From assembly GCA_910574195.1 (NCBI GenBank), contig CAJTBF010000016.1, forward strand, positions 18,084 to 82,083: 64,000 bases of DNA, read 5' to 3'. The notes under the pieces were generated by a model. That model saw nothing but the letters and a program-made list of their open reading frames with translations. It had not been told where the DNA came from and did not search any database. The stretch is from Lachnospiraceae bacterium (GTDB lineage Bacteria > Bacillota > Clostridia > Lachnospirales > Lachnospiraceae). The position numbers were made by a program, and so were the translations under genes. This document shows, piece after piece, positions 52,316-61,425 of the stretch. How positions within the stretch are numbered: the stretch's first letter is position 1; the number at the start of each line of letters is the position of its first letter.

Positions 52316-53179
52316 TCATGCCTTTCCAACAGATCCGAAAAGCTCCATCTTCTCTTTCACAGTTGCCATAATTGCATCTGTCCCCGGCTTCAACAGCTTC
52401 CGCGGGTCAAATCCTTTGCCCTGCTGGTCTTTGCCTTCTTCAATATACTTCCGTGTCGCCGCCGCAAAGGAAAGCTGGCATTCTGTATTTACATTAATCT
52501 TTGCAACACCCAGATCAATGGCTTTCTTAATCATATCTTCCGGAATACCTGTACCTCCGTGCAATACCAGCGGCATATCGCCCGTCAGCTTCTGGATTGC
52601 ATCCAGAGTCTCGAAACTTAACCCTTCCCAGTTGTCCGGATATTTTCCGTGAATGTTACCGATACCTGCCGCAAGGAAATCAATACCCAGATCTGCAATT
52701 CTCTTGCATTCTTCCGGATCTGCGCACTCGCCTCTTCCAATCACGCCGTCTTCTTCTCCGCCAATGGAGCCAACTTCTGCTTCCAGAGATATTCCTTTTT
52801 CCTTTACAATGGCAACCAGTTCCTTTGTCTTTGCCACATTCTCATCAATCGGATAGTGGGAACCGTCAAACATAATGGAAGAGAATCCTGCTTCGATACA
52901 CTTCTGGCATCCCTCATAACTTCCATGATCCAGATGCAGTGCAACCGGTACCGTAATATTCAGTTCTTCCAGCATTCCATTGACCATACCGACTACTGTC
53001 TTGTAGCCTGTCATATACTTTCCTGCACCCTCAGACACACCAAGAATAACCGGGGACTTACACTCTTCCGCTGTCAAAAGGATTGCCTTCGTCCATTCCA
53101 GATTATTAATGTTAAACTGTCCAACTGCATAATGTCCTGCTTTTGCTTTTTGAAGCATTTCTTTTGCTGATACTAACAT
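52316..53179 (-). CDS. fba: Class II fructose-bisphosphate aldolase
   Basis: 287 aa from the ATG at 53179 (GGAGGAAAAAACG upstream). Metal and substrate motifs: VALHLDHGSYEGC, MFDGSHYPIDENVAKTKE, LEAEVGSIGGEED, AAGIGNIHGKYP, PLVLHGGTGIPEDMIKKAI and KINVNTECQ. Cleaves fructose 1,6-bisphosphate in glycolysis; related GatY-type aldolases are less likely given the class II central pattern. Monocistronic. Confidence 0.9.
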   Translation of the reverse strand: MLVSAKEMLQKAKAGHYAVGQFNINNLEWTKAILLTAEECKSPVILGVSEGAGKYMTGYKTVVGMVNGMLEELNITVPVALHLDHGSYEGCQKCIEAGFSSIMFDGSHYPIDENVAKTKELVAIVKEKGISLEAEVGSIGGEEDGVIGRGECADPEECKRIADLGIDFLAAGIGNIHGKYPDNWEGLSFETLDAIQKLTGDMPLVLHGGTGIPEDMIKKAIDLGVAKINVNTECQLSFAAATRKYIEEGKDQQGKGFDPRKLLKPGTDAIMATVKEKMELFGSVGKA

Positions 53180-53277
53180 CGTTTTTTCCTCCAATTCTTC
53201 TCCACCGTCAGTCTATCCCGCCGGGAAATATGTTTTACTCGCTTTTTATTATAGACCATTCGTAAAAAAAAGACAAT

Positions 53278-54012
53278 CTATTCTTCCGCAATTTTCGAGG
53301 CGGCCGCCGCATCCAATACTACGATTACATCAGGATGCATCTGTAAAATGGATGCCGGAACTTCCGGCGTCACATCTCCGAAAAATGCCTTTGCCACAAT
53401 ATCTGCCTTATCCTCTCCGCTGGCTACCACTAAGATCTTTCTTGCACGCATGATGGTCCCGATCCCCATAGTATACGCCTGCTTTGGCACATCTTCTGCA
53501 GAAGCAAAAAATCTTTTGTTCGCTTCAATCGTGCTCTCGGTCAGATCCACACAATGCGTCTCCTTTTCAAATACCGGCGCCGGCTCATTAAAACCAATAT
53601 GTCCGTTATGCCCCAGTCCCAGAAGCTGGAGATCCACACCGCCATACGACCGAATCAGTTCTTCATAACGTCCGCACTCCGCCTGCGCGTCTTCCTTTGT
53701 CCCATCCGGCACATTCGTATTCTCTTCCTTGATATTCACCCGGTCAAATAAATGCTCATGCATGAAATAGTAATAACTCTGATCATTCCCGTGATCCAAT
53801 CCTTTGTATTCATCCAGATTCACAGACTTAATGTCGGAAAAATCCAAATCTCCCTTTTCATACCATTCCACCAATTGATCATATGTACCAATCGGAGTGG
53901 AACCTGTGGCCAGACCCAGTACACTGTCCGGTTTCATTACAATCTGAGCCGCCAGAATATTGGCTGCTTTTCGACTCATATCCTTATAATCTTTTGCCTG
54001 AATAATTCTCAT
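53278..54012 (-). CDS. nagB: Glucosamine-6-phosphate deaminase
   Basis: 244 aa from the ATG at 54012 (GGAGG 7 nt upstream); upstream in-frame ATGs are too close to or ahead of the site. Motifs: LGLATGSTPIGTYDQLV, VNLDEYKGL (catalytic Asp), LLGLGHNGHIGFNEPAP and TMGIGTIMRARKILVVASG. Converts GlcN-6-P to fructose 6-phosphate and ammonia. Downstream partner of nagA. Confidence 0.95.
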   Translation of the reverse strand: MRIIQAKDYKDMSRKAANILAAQIVMKPDSVLGLATGSTPIGTYDQLVEWYEKGDLDFSDIKSVNLDEYKGLDHGNDQSYYYFMHEHLFDRVNIKEENTNVPDGTKEDAQAECGRYEELIRSYGGVDLQLLGLGHNGHIGFNEPAPVFEKETHCVDLTESTIEANKRFFASAEDVPKQAYTMGIGTIMRARKILVVASGEDKADIVAKAFFGDVTPEVPASILQMHPDVIVVLDAAAASKIAEE

Positions 54013-54107
54013 CTTCATTCCTCCGTCCTTTTCCCCGCGTTCCTGTTTCAAATCTTTCTTTATTATACAATGCCTTCCTGGCTTTCACAAGTATAACTTA
54101 ATTGCTT

Positions 54108-55238
54108 TTAGCAGGGCGGGATAAATTTCTTCCCGTTTATATACACGGCCTTCACCTGTAATTTGGTATCCAAAAGCACCAGATCCGCCGCTTTGCCCGG
54201 TGCGATGCTTCCGCATCTGTCATAAATTCCAAGCTCCAGCGCCGGATTCCTTGTAACACAGGTAAGCGCTTCTTCCAATGGAATTCCCATTTCTTTTACG
54301 GCCTTGCGCACGCACTCCATCAGATTCGTTACCGAGCCGGCCAGCGTCCCGTCTTCCAGTACCGCCCTCGCCCCTTCTACGAATACCTCTTGTCCTCCCA
54401 GTGTATATTGCCCGTCTCCCAGCCCCGTTGCACGCATACTGTCGCTGATCAAAATTACACGCTCTGCGCCGAACATCCGAAATACCATCCGCACTGCCGC
54501 CGGATGCACATGGACACCGTCGCTGATCAGCTCTACCCGGCAGGATTTTGTATCATATGCCGCTCCGATCACACCGGGTTCCCGGTGATGCAGCGGCGGC
54601 ATGGCGTTAAAAAGATGGGTAACATGGCTGGCGCCTCTTCGAAAAGCTTCCATCGACGTCTCATAATCCGCCAGCGTATGTGCAAGGGAAACCACCGTTT
54701 CACTTCGAATCGCTTCAATAAATTCCATGGCGCCCTCTTTTTCCGGAGCAAGATCCACAATCCGAATCAGTCCGCCGGATTCCTTCTGAAGGCTTCGATA
54801 AAGCTTCAAGTCACAATTACGAATATGCTCTGCCGCCTGCGCGCCTTTTTTCTTTTCATTGAGAAAGGGGCCTTCCAGATTAATCCCTGTCAGTTTTGCA
54901 CCTTCTCCGTCTTGATTGTTTCTTGCGGTACGCATCACCGCAAGAAGTTCCTCCTCCCCCATGGTCATCACAGCCGGACAGATCGACGTCACTCCTACCG
55001 AAGCCTCATATTCTGCCATTTTCCTGAGTGTATCCCCCTTTGCATCACAGAAATCTACCCCCGCGCATCCGTGAAAATGAAGATCAATCAAACCCGGAAC
55101 CGCATAGCATCCTTCCCCGTCTATCACCTCTTCCTTCATAGAATTCGCAGTTTTTGCAAAGACTCCGTCATGGATCACAATTTCTCCCGGTGCAAAATAC
55201 TGTTCCTCCCGGAAAACCTGTACATTCTCAATAATCAT
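54108..55238 (-). CDS. nagA: N-acetylglucosamine-6-phosphate deacetylase
   Basis: 376 aa from the ATG at 55238 (GGAAAGGGAGAAG upstream). Motifs: GLIDLHFHGCAGVDF (metal HxH), NLEGPFLNEKKKGAQ, SLAHTLADYETSMEA, HLFNAMPPLHHREPG, and LISDSMRATGLGDGQY (catalytic Asp). Deacetylates GlcNAc-6-P to feed NagB. The pair forms a two-gene operon for amino-sugar or wall-recycling use; no local regulator or transporter is present. Confidence 0.95.
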   Translation of the reverse strand: MIIENVQVFREEQYFAPGEIVIHDGVFAKTANSMKEEVIDGEGCYAVPGLIDLHFHGCAGVDFCDAKGDTLRKMAEYEASVGVTSICPAVMTMGEEELLAVMRTARNNQDGEGAKLTGINLEGPFLNEKKKGAQAAEHIRNCDLKLYRSLQKESGGLIRIVDLAPEKEGAMEFIEAIRSETVVSLAHTLADYETSMEAFRRGASHVTHLFNAMPPLHHREPGVIGAAYDTKSCRVELISDGVHVHPAAVRMVFRMFGAERVILISDSMRATGLGDGQYTLGGQEVFVEGARAVLEDGTLAGSVTNLMECVRKAVKEMGIPLEEALTCVTRNPALELGIYDRCGSIAPGKAADLVLLDTKLQVKAVYINGKKFIPPC

Positions 55239-55302
55239 ACTTCTCCCTTTCCTCCTCTCCTGACCGTAAATTACCATGCCCGATAAAATACATTCTCATG
55301 CA

Positions 55303-55343
55303 CAAAAAACACCGGATACCTTAAAAATCTACGGTATCCGGTG
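55303..55343 (-). terminator. Terminator of the tRNA-Glu gene
   Basis: Perfect CACCGGATACC (55310-55320)/GGTATCCGGTG (55333-55343) with TTTTTT on the minus strand. Confidence 0.85.
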
Positions 55344-55352
55344 CGCTTTCAT

Positions 55353-55423
55353 GACTCCAAGGGGAATCGAACCCCTGATTCCAGCGTGAGAGGCTAGCGT
55401 CTTAACCGCTTGACCATGGAGCC
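55353..55423 (-). tRNA. tRNA-Glu (CTC anticodon)
   Basis: Minus-strand cloverleaf: acceptor GGCTCCA/TGGAGTC, D-arm with GTCAAGCGGTTAAGAC, anticodon stem CTAGC/GCTGG around loop CTCTCAC (anticodon CTC), T-arm GGGGTTCGATTCCCC. CCA is not encoded. Confidence 0.93.
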
Positions 55424-55537
55424 ATGTCCTTTTTTTACCTGTATCTTTCCCGTCCACAGGCAAATCTGATTATAGCATATGAAATTTTATATTGCAAGAG
55501 ATTTTTATACTTTTACAATTTTTTTGGCAACCATTCA

Positions 55538-55603
55538 GCCATAGACTAAATAGTTACGGAATCCGGCCTATTAAAGTTTGCCTTATGGCAAAGAGGCCGG
55601 GTT
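55538..55603. repeat. Dispersed intergenic repeat, copy 2, with AATCCGGCC palindrome
   Basis: 55538-55566 matches 34114-34142 at 28 of 29 positions. It continues into the palindrome AATCCGGCC (55560-55568)/GGCCGGGTT (55595-55603) with inner TTTGCC-TTA-TGGCAAA, like 42941-42983. Confidence 0.65.
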
Positions 55604-55604
55604 C

Positions 55605-56594
55605 TTATGGTTCCCCCGCAATAATCTTTTCTACGACTTCTTCGCCTTCCTCTTCTCTTATCTTTTCCAGAATCTCTCCCCGCGTTTCTTCCAGATGTTC
55701 CTTAATTGTCTCCTTGACCATAATCTGCAGCGCCTGCTTTTGGTTCGAAATCATCACCTCGTCATGCTCGCCGCCAAACTCCCCGTCTAAGGTCCAGGAA
55801 ATCTCCTCCATGGATTCGAAGTGTACTTCCCCTGTCCGGAAAGAATATACATGCTTGGAATCCATCTGCTTGATGACAAGAGAAGCAATGATTTCATTCA
55901 GCTCAATCGGATTCTTTGGAGTTTTAATCAACGTGACCTCAAACACCCCGTCGTCAAATATCACATCTTTTCCGATAATTCCTTTAAAACCGCCGACTGA
56001 CCGCGAATTGGTCACCATGCCAAACATGAAGTCTTCTTCAATCTCTTCCCCATCATACGTCACTCTGATATGGTAGGAAGGAATATTGAAAATCTGCTTC
56101 GAACCCTCCAGAATATAAGCCAAATGCCCCAGCACATTCTTCATACTCTGTTTTGTCTCATAAGATACATCCGTAAACAGCCCAAAGGCAGCAATATATA
56201 CAAAGTAATCTCGATTAAACTTTCCCACATCACAGGGAAACGGTACTCCATTCGCCGCAATGTCTGCCGCTTCCAGTATATTTCTGGAAATGTGCAGGCT
56301 ATGTGCAAAATCATTGGTCGTACCTGCAGGAATATAACCGATCGGTACTTTTTTGATCCGCCTGGACATTCCTGTGACAACTTCATCCAGTGTCCCGTCC
56401 CCGCCACTGCACACGACAATGTCATATTCTTCCTTATACGTGAGCGTCTTCGCCAGCGCATCATGATAACACTGTGTCGGATAAACCGTCACCTCATAAC
56501 CGCCTTTTACAAAAATATCCAGCACATCTGCCAGCTTGGGTTTCAGTAAGCCGGTACCCGCATTTGGATTATAAATAAATAACATCTTTTTCAT
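55605..56594 (-). CDS. Diacylglycerol/lipid kinase family protein (YegS/BmrU type)
   Basis: 329 aa. Nucleotide-binding N-terminus FIYNPNAGTG and VVCSGGDGTLDEVV (GGDGT signature), then IPAGTTNDFAHSL, and the C-terminal beta-sandwich with EISWTLDGEFGGEHD. Phosphorylates diacylglycerol or a related lipid for phospholipid turnover. The C-terminal 35 residues form an acidic helix. Last gene of the murB-rapZ-whiA-HPr run, 54 bp after the HPr-like gene. Confidence 0.9.
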   Translation of the reverse strand: MKKMLFIYNPNAGTGLLKPKLADVLDIFVKGGYEVTVYPTQCYHDALAKTLTYKEEYDIVVCSGGDGTLDEVVTGMSRRIKKVPIGYIPAGTTNDFAHSLHISRNILEAADIAANGVPFPCDVGKFNRDYFVYIAAFGLFTDVSYETKQSMKNVLGHLAYILEGSKQIFNIPSYHIRVTYDGEEIEEDFMFGMVTNSRSVGGFKGIIGKDVIFDDGVFEVTLIKTPKNPIELNEIIASLVIKQMDSKHVYSFRTGEVHFESMEEISWTLDGEFGGEHDEVMISNQKQALQIMVKETIKEHLEETRGEILEKIREEEGEEVVEKIIAGEP

Positions 56595-56648
56595 AGTCAG
56601 CGACCCCTTTTGCTTCCCGCTCGATCTCCGAAAAAACGGAACCCCTTT

Positions 56649-56906
56649 TTATTTTGAAGCCATAAAGAATGTTTTGATCCCTTCTGCAGCCTTCTCTTCG
56701 TCTTCCCCCTCTGTTAATACTGTTACTTCCTCCCCCTCTGTCAGATTCAGACTCATCATACCCATAATGCTTTTCGCATTGATCTTCTTATCGTCCACTT
56801 CGATGTACACTTTACTGGCATATTGGCTTGCCTCCTGCACCAGCAGTGCAATCGGTCTTCCGTCAAGCCCCTTTTCATGTCTTATAACAACCGGTGTCTT
56901 AATCAT
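56649..56906 (-). CDS. HPr-fold protein without the active-site His (Crh-like)
   Basis: 85 aa. The HPr fold is clear: VVIRHEKGLDGRPIALLVQEAS and NAKSIMGMMSLNLTEGEEVTV. In HPr the N-terminal motif is GLHARP, with His15 phosphorylated by EI. Here it is GLDGRP, so sugar phosphotransfer is impossible. The Ser46 region (KSIMGMMSL) is intact, as in Crh, which HPr kinase phosphorylates to act with CcpA. It follows whiA by 2 bp, the usual Crh position. Confidence 0.88.
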   Translation of the reverse strand: MIKTPVVIRHEKGLDGRPIALLVQEASQYASKVYIEVDDKKINAKSIMGMMSLNLTEGEEVTVLTEGEDEEKAAEGIKTFFMASK

Positions 56907-56908
56907 AA

Positions 56909-57868
56909 CTAATGTAACCCTCCTTGTTCTTGCTTTACTTTTTCCGCCAGCTCTCCTAATTTACGAAGTCTGTGATTCACACCTGACTTCCCGATCGGCG
57001 GTGATAAAAGTTCCCCCAATTCTTTGAGTGTCGCTTCCGGATGCGAGAGGCGGGCAAGCGCCGTTTCTCTCAGTCCCTCCGGCAGTTTTTCAAAACCGAT
57101 GGTGTCTCGTATATATGTAATATCCTCCATCTGCTTTACAGCAGCAGAGACGGTTTTGTTAATGTTCGCCGTCTCACAGTTCACTTTCCGGTTCACTGTG
57201 TTCCGCATTTCTTTAAAAATCCGCACATTTTCCAACTCCATAAGTGCAACATGTGCTTCCATAACATTCAGAATATCTACAATCTGAGAACCCTCTTTCA
57301 GGTATACAACAAAGGACCTTTTTCGACGCACAATCTTAGCATCCATAGAAAAGCTCCGAATCAGTTCCTGTATCTGCACTGCCATCGCCTCCGCTGCACA
57401 GACAATCTCAAAATGATAAGACTTTGCAGGATTACTCATCGAACCGGCCGCCAGAAAAACACCTCTGAGAAATGCACGTCTGCAGCAGGTCTGCTGTACC
57501 ACGATGGGATTCACAATATGAACCTCCTCGAAAAATCCTGTACGTCCCTCCATCAGCTTTGTCGCCTGAAGGATACGCAAAGCATCTTCATGCCGTCTGA
57601 CAACCAGCATATATAACACACTTTTCCTCGTCATGTTCTTTCGAATGGAGATATCAGCATCTATATTAAATGTTTTTTCTATTAATGTAAAGACCTTTCT
57701 TGCAACAGCCTCATTTTCCGTATGAATCTTTACACGATACCTGTCTTTACTTCCAATGGAAACAGAGCCGCACATACTGAGCAGCGCCGCAAGTTCTGCG
57801 ATCCTGCAGTGCCTTGCCGGGGACAGACTTTTTGAAATTTCTTCCTTTACATTTCCGGAAAATGACAT
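56909..57868 (-). CDS. whiA: WhiA, LAGLIDADG-derived regulator
   Basis: 319 aa from the ATG at 57868. Starts MSFSGNVKEEISKSL; LAGLIDADG-like domains with RRAFLRGVFLAAGSMSNPAKSYHFEI near residue 135; C-terminal helix-turn-helix SHPEATLKELGELLSPPIGKSGVNHRLRKLGELA. Affects chromosome segregation and division in Firmicutes. Located 55 bp after rapZ. The yvcK/mgfK gene often found between rapZ and whiA is absent here. Confidence 0.95.
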   Translation of the reverse strand: MSFSGNVKEEISKSLSPARHCRIAELAALLSMCGSVSIGSKDRYRVKIHTENEAVARKVFTLIEKTFNIDADISIRKNMTRKSVLYMLVVRRHEDALRILQATKLMEGRTGFFEEVHIVNPIVVQQTCCRRAFLRGVFLAAGSMSNPAKSYHFEIVCAAEAMAVQIQELIRSFSMDAKIVRRKRSFVVYLKEGSQIVDILNVMEAHVALMELENVRIFKEMRNTVNRKVNCETANINKTVSAAVKQMEDITYIRDTIGFEKLPEGLRETALARLSHPEATLKELGELLSPPIGKSGVNHRLRKLGELAEKVKQEQGGLH

Positions 57869-57923
57869 GCTGACTTTCCTTTCCACATAACTGTGAACCA
57901 TAACTTTTCTGTATTACAAATAC

Positions 57924-58802
57924 TTACTGTGCTTTTATAATTGCATCTTTCCCGATATCCCGGTGTTCTATCCGCACACCATAACTTTCCTTTTTTACCA
58001 GAAACTGATACAACGCATTGGCCAGTGTCACCGAGCGATGCTTTCCGCCTGTACACCCAATGGCAACTATCAATTGATTTTTTCCTTCTAATATATAATT
58101 CGGAAGTAAAAAATCCATCATTTCCTTCAGCTTTTCCAAAAAAAACTGCGCCCGTTCATTGTGCAGCACATATTCCTGCACCTCAAGATCATTTCCTGTT
58201 TTCTCTTTTAATTCGTCAATGTAATACGGATTCGGTAAAAAACGAACGTCAAATACCAGATCCGCATCTTGCGGAATTCCATTCTTAAATCCAAAAGACA
58301 TCACAGAAATATATAGATTCTTAAATGCCTTTCCTTCTATAAAAATCTTTTCCAGCTCCAGCTTCAATTCCCGAATCAGCATCATACTGGTATCCAGTAT
58401 ATAGGTTGCCCGGATCTTTAAAAATGCAATCCGTTCCCGTTCCTTTGCAATTCCAATATCCACTCTGCCGACACCACCCAGAGGATGCTGCCGTCTGGTT
58501 TCTTTATACCGCTTTACCAGCACATTATCCCGGGCGTCCAGGAATAAAATCTCATACCGTATCCCCTGTGCATCCATCCGCATAAGCTGTTCTTCTATCC
58601 CTTCCAGCGCCTGACCGCTTCGGATATCAATTCCCAAGGCCACCTGATTGATCTCTGTATCCGGAGCCGTCAACATCTCTGCAAACTTTGGCATCAACTG
58701 AATGGGCAGATTATCCACACAAAAATATCCCATATCTTCCAGCATCTTCAATGCAGAAGACTTTCCGGCACCGGACATCCCTGTTACAATCACAATTCTC
58801 AT
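57924..58802 (-). CDS. rapZ: RapZ-family nucleotide-binding protein (YvcJ)
   Basis: 292 aa from the ATG at 58802 (AGAGGAAAAACGG upstream). Walker A TGMSGAGKSSALKMLED, Walker B-like VALGIDIRSG, LFLDARDNVLVKRYKETRRQHPL, and the C-terminal GCTGGKHRSVTLANAL. GTP/ATP-binding, linked to cell-wall amino-sugar control in other bacteria. Follows murB by 84 bp. Confidence 0.94.
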   Translation of the reverse strand: MRIVIVTGMSGAGKSSALKMLEDMGYFCVDNLPIQLMPKFAEMLTAPDTEINQVALGIDIRSGQALEGIEEQLMRMDAQGIRYEILFLDARDNVLVKRYKETRRQHPLGGVGRVDIGIAKERERIAFLKIRATYILDTSMMLIRELKLELEKIFIEGKAFKNLYISVMSFGFKNGIPQDADLVFDVRFLPNPYYIDELKEKTGNDLEVQEYVLHNERAQFFLEKLKEMMDFLLPNYILEGKNQLIVAIGCTGGKHRSVTLANALYQFLVKKESYGVRIEHRDIGKDAIIKAQ

Positions 58803-58886
58803 CCGTTTTTCCTCTTTCTCTGTCATCCGACATCTGAAAACGAAACCAAACACCCTTTTTCCCACGGGTTTTCCAAAACAAAATAG

Positions 58887-59792
58887 TCAAAATTCTCCGA
58901 TCCGTTTCACTTCCGGTTCCAGACGCACCCCAAATTCACCTTCCACTTTGTCTGCAACCTGTTCTATCAAAGAAAGAATCTCCCTGGCTGTCGCCTGTTC
59001 TTTATTGATCACAAATCCACAATGCTTTTCCGACACCTGCGCGCCGCCTACCTGAAAGCCCTGCAGTCCCGCATCCTGGATCAGTTTCCCTGCGAAATAC
59101 CCCTCCGGCCTCTTAAAGGTGCTTCCGGCGCTGGGATACTCCAGGGGCTGTTTTTTTGTACGCTGCTTCTTCAATTCCTCCATCCGGCTCTGAATCTGTT
59201 CCTTCTCCCCCTTTTCCAGATGAATCTCCGCGCCCAGAACAATTTCCCCATTCCTGGAAAATACACTGCTCCGATATCCCAGTTCCATCTGTTCTACGGG
59301 GATCTCATAGATCTCTCCCGATTCCTTCATTACATTTGCTTTCACCAGAACCTGTTTCATCTCTCCGCCGTAAGCGCCTGCATTCATCATAACTGCGCCT
59401 CCCAACGCTCCTGGAATTCCGGAGGCAAACTCAAATCCGCGCAGTCCCTGCGTCAAAGCTTCTGCAGCGATTTTCGACAACAACGCGCCTGCCTGCGCAT
59501 AAATATGAGTCCCTTCTGTCCGAATACGGTTCATATTTTTACAGATCTGGATGATCGCTCCCCGGTATCCCCGGTCCCCCACCAACAGATTACTTCCATT
59601 CCCTATCAGATAAAACGGAACCTTTTCTCTTTGGAGCAAAAGGATCGTCTCTCTTAACTGCTCTTCACATGCCGGAGTCAGAAAATAGTCTGCCGGGCCG
59701 CCAACCCGAAAAGTCGTATGTCTGTGCATCGGTTCTTCAACCTGTACATTTTCTTTATCCAATATCCTGCACAGTTCTTTATACATCTCCAT
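58887..59792 (-). CDS. murB: UDP-N-acetylenolpyruvoylglucosamine reductase
   Basis: 301 aa, type II MurB. FAD-binding: TTFRVGGPADYFL, LIGNGSNLLVGDRG, ASGIPGALGGAVMMNAGAYGGE. Catalytic region GYRSSVF, SAGSTFKRPEGYFAGKLI with the active Ser, and the C-terminal LEPEVKRIGEF. Second step of UDP-MurNAc synthesis. First gene of the operon, divergent from the CNNM gene. Confidence 0.96.
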   Translation of the reverse strand: MEMYKELCRILDKENVQVEEPMHRHTTFRVGGPADYFLTPACEEQLRETILLLQREKVPFYLIGNGSNLLVGDRGYRGAIIQICKNMNRIRTEGTHIYAQAGALLSKIAAEALTQGLRGFEFASGIPGALGGAVMMNAGAYGGEMKQVLVKANVMKESGEIYEIPVEQMELGYRSSVFSRNGEIVLGAEIHLEKGEKEQIQSRMEELKKQRTKKQPLEYPSAGSTFKRPEGYFAGKLIQDAGLQGFQVGGAQVSEKHCGFVINKEQATAREILSLIEQVADKVEGEFGVRLEPEVKRIGEF

Positions 59793-59874
59793 AGATGTTC
59801 TCCATTCTTTCTCATTTTCCCATTATTGTTCTTTTGTTTTCCTTATCTTACAATAAAACATGCGGAATTTCAAC

Positions 59875-59903
59875 TTGCAAATTTCAACAGAATGATGTAT
59901 ATT
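59875..59903 (+). promoter_or_regulatory. Promoter of the CNNM/CBS gene
   Basis: TTGCAA (59875-59880), 17-bp spacer, TATATT (59898-59903), about 50 bp before the start codon. Confidence 0.65.
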
Positions 59904-59956
59904 AAATTCGTGTACTCATTGTAAACTATCATTTTTTAAAGGAGTTGAACATCGCA

Positions 59957-61300
59957 TTGGACTCGAGTGACGCCATACAATGTATTATATTGTTTGTCCT
60001 ATTGCTGCTATCCGCTTTCTTTTCTTCCGCTGAGACAGCACTCACCACAGTAAGTAAAATCAGAATGCGTTCTCTTGCAGAAGACGGCAATAATCGTGCG
60101 GCTACCGTATTGGACATTATCGAGAATCATTCCGCCAAGATGCTGAGTGCTATATTAATCGGAAATAATATCGTCAACCTCTACGCTGCATCCCTGACCA
60201 CTTCGCTTGCCTATCATTTCGGCGGATATATGGTCAGTATTGCAACTGCTATCCTGACATTTGCAATTCTCATTTTCGGTGAGATCACCCCAAAGAATGC
60301 TGCAAAGATTAATGCAGGAAAGCTCTCTCTGATATATATTCCGGTCGTCAAATTATTTATGACTATTATGACGCCGTTTATTTTCTTCGTAAACCTGTTG
60401 TCCCGCGGCATGTTATTTTTACTTCGGATTGATCCGAACGCAAAGAATGACGCCATGACTGAGGACGAACTTCGCACGATCGTGGACGTCAGTCACGAGG
60501 ACGGTGTAATCGAATCCGAAGAAAAGGAAATGATTTACAACGTATTTGATCTTGGAGATGCACGTGCAAAAGACGTTATGGTCCCGAGGGTGCATGTAAC
60601 CTTCGCAGATGTCAACAGTACCTACCATGAACTCATTGAGATCTTTAAAGAAGATAAATATACCCGCCTTCCTGTCTATGAGGAAACCACAGACAATGTG
60701 ATCGGAACGATCAACATGAAGGATTTGCTTCTGTTTGAGAATAAGGAACATTTTCATGTACAGGATATCCTGCGGGAAGCTTATTTTACACATGAATACA
60801 AGAGTATTTCCGAACTCCTTGTGGAGATGCGGGACGCCTCCTTTAATATCGCCATCGTTCTGGATGAATACGGAGAGACAGCCGGATTGATTACTCTGGA
60901 AGATATTCTGGAGGAGATCGTCGGTGAGATTCATGATGAATACGATGAAAATGAAGAAGAGTTTGTTCGGCAGCTTGGAGAACGGGAATATATGATTGAA
61001 GGTTCTCTGAGTCTGGATGATCTCAACGACCGGCTCCATCTGGAGTTGGAAGCCGAAGATTATGACTCTCTCGGCGGTTTTATCATTCAGCAGCTCGACC
61101 GTCTTCCGGAAGCCGGAGACGAATTCACTACGGAAGAAGGAATCCGTATGATTGTAGAGCAGATGGACAAAAATCGGGTACAACTGGTACATGTATATCT
61201 GCCGGAAGAAAAGGCAGAAGAAGAATGTGATGACGAAGAATCTCATGACGAGCCCGTAAGACATCATCATCGGGAAAAGGAAGAAAAAGAAGAAGAATAA
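59957..61300 (+). CDS. CNNM/CBS-domain membrane protein (hemolysin C/CorC family)
   Basis: 447 aa with a TTG start at 59957; GGAG at 59941-59944 lies 12 nt upstream. An in-frame TTG at 59945 directly abuts the site. DUF21/CNNM domain with four hydrophobic segments (about 10-170), including SAFFSSAETALTTVSKIRMR and FGEITPKNAAK. A CBS pair follows (about 205-325: DVMVPRVHVTFADVN, FNIAIVLDEYGETAGLITLEDILEEIVGEI), then a CorC/HlyC C-terminal domain and a His/Glu-rich tail HHHREKEEKEEE. Likely magnesium homeostasis. Confidence 0.9.
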   Translation: MDSSDAIQCIILFVLLLLSAFFSSAETALTTVSKIRMRSLAEDGNNRAATVLDIIENHSAKMLSAILIGNNIVNLYAASLTTSLAYHFGGYMVSIATAILTFAILIFGEITPKNAAKINAGKLSLIYIPVVKLFMTIMTPFIFFVNLLSRGMLFLLRIDPNAKNDAMTEDELRTIVDVSHEDGVIESEEKEMIYNVFDLGDARAKDVMVPRVHVTFADVNSTYHELIEIFKEDKYTRLPVYEETTDNVIGTINMKDLLLFENKEHFHVQDILREAYFTHEYKSISELLVEMRDASFNIAIVLDEYGETAGLITLEDILEEIVGEIHDEYDENEEEFVRQLGEREYMIEGSLSLDDLNDRLHLELEAEDYDSLGGFIIQQLDRLPEAGDEFTTEEGIRMIVEQMDKNRVQLVHVYLPEEKAEEECDDEESHDEPVRHHHREKEEKEEE

Positions 61301-61320
61301 ATTGATCCGCTCACCCAAAG

Positions 61321-61424
61321 GGCATTCCATACGGGATGCCCGGATGGGTATACCTAATTGGACAGTGTCAGCGGTTCGCCCGCCGGAAGGCATTCCATAC
61401 AGGATGCCCGAAGGGGTATATTTA
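61321..61424. repeat. Direct repeat of the GGCATTCCATAC motif before tRNA-Ser
   Basis: Two 36-bp copies at 61321-61356 and 61389-61424 share GGCATTCCATAC, GGATGCCCG and GGGTATA. The unit GGATGCCCG..GGGTATA is related in inverse to 38965-38982 and 34185-34200. Confidence 0.65.
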
Positions 61425-61425
61425 T

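Noticed and set aside
54390..55286. 298-codon plus-strand ORF antisense to nagA
   Set aside because: It is fully complementary to nagA and His/Cys-rich as expected of a shadow.
55353..55423. tRNA-Glu as an integration site
   Set aside because: Neither a partial copy of its 3' end nor an integrase is seen nearby.
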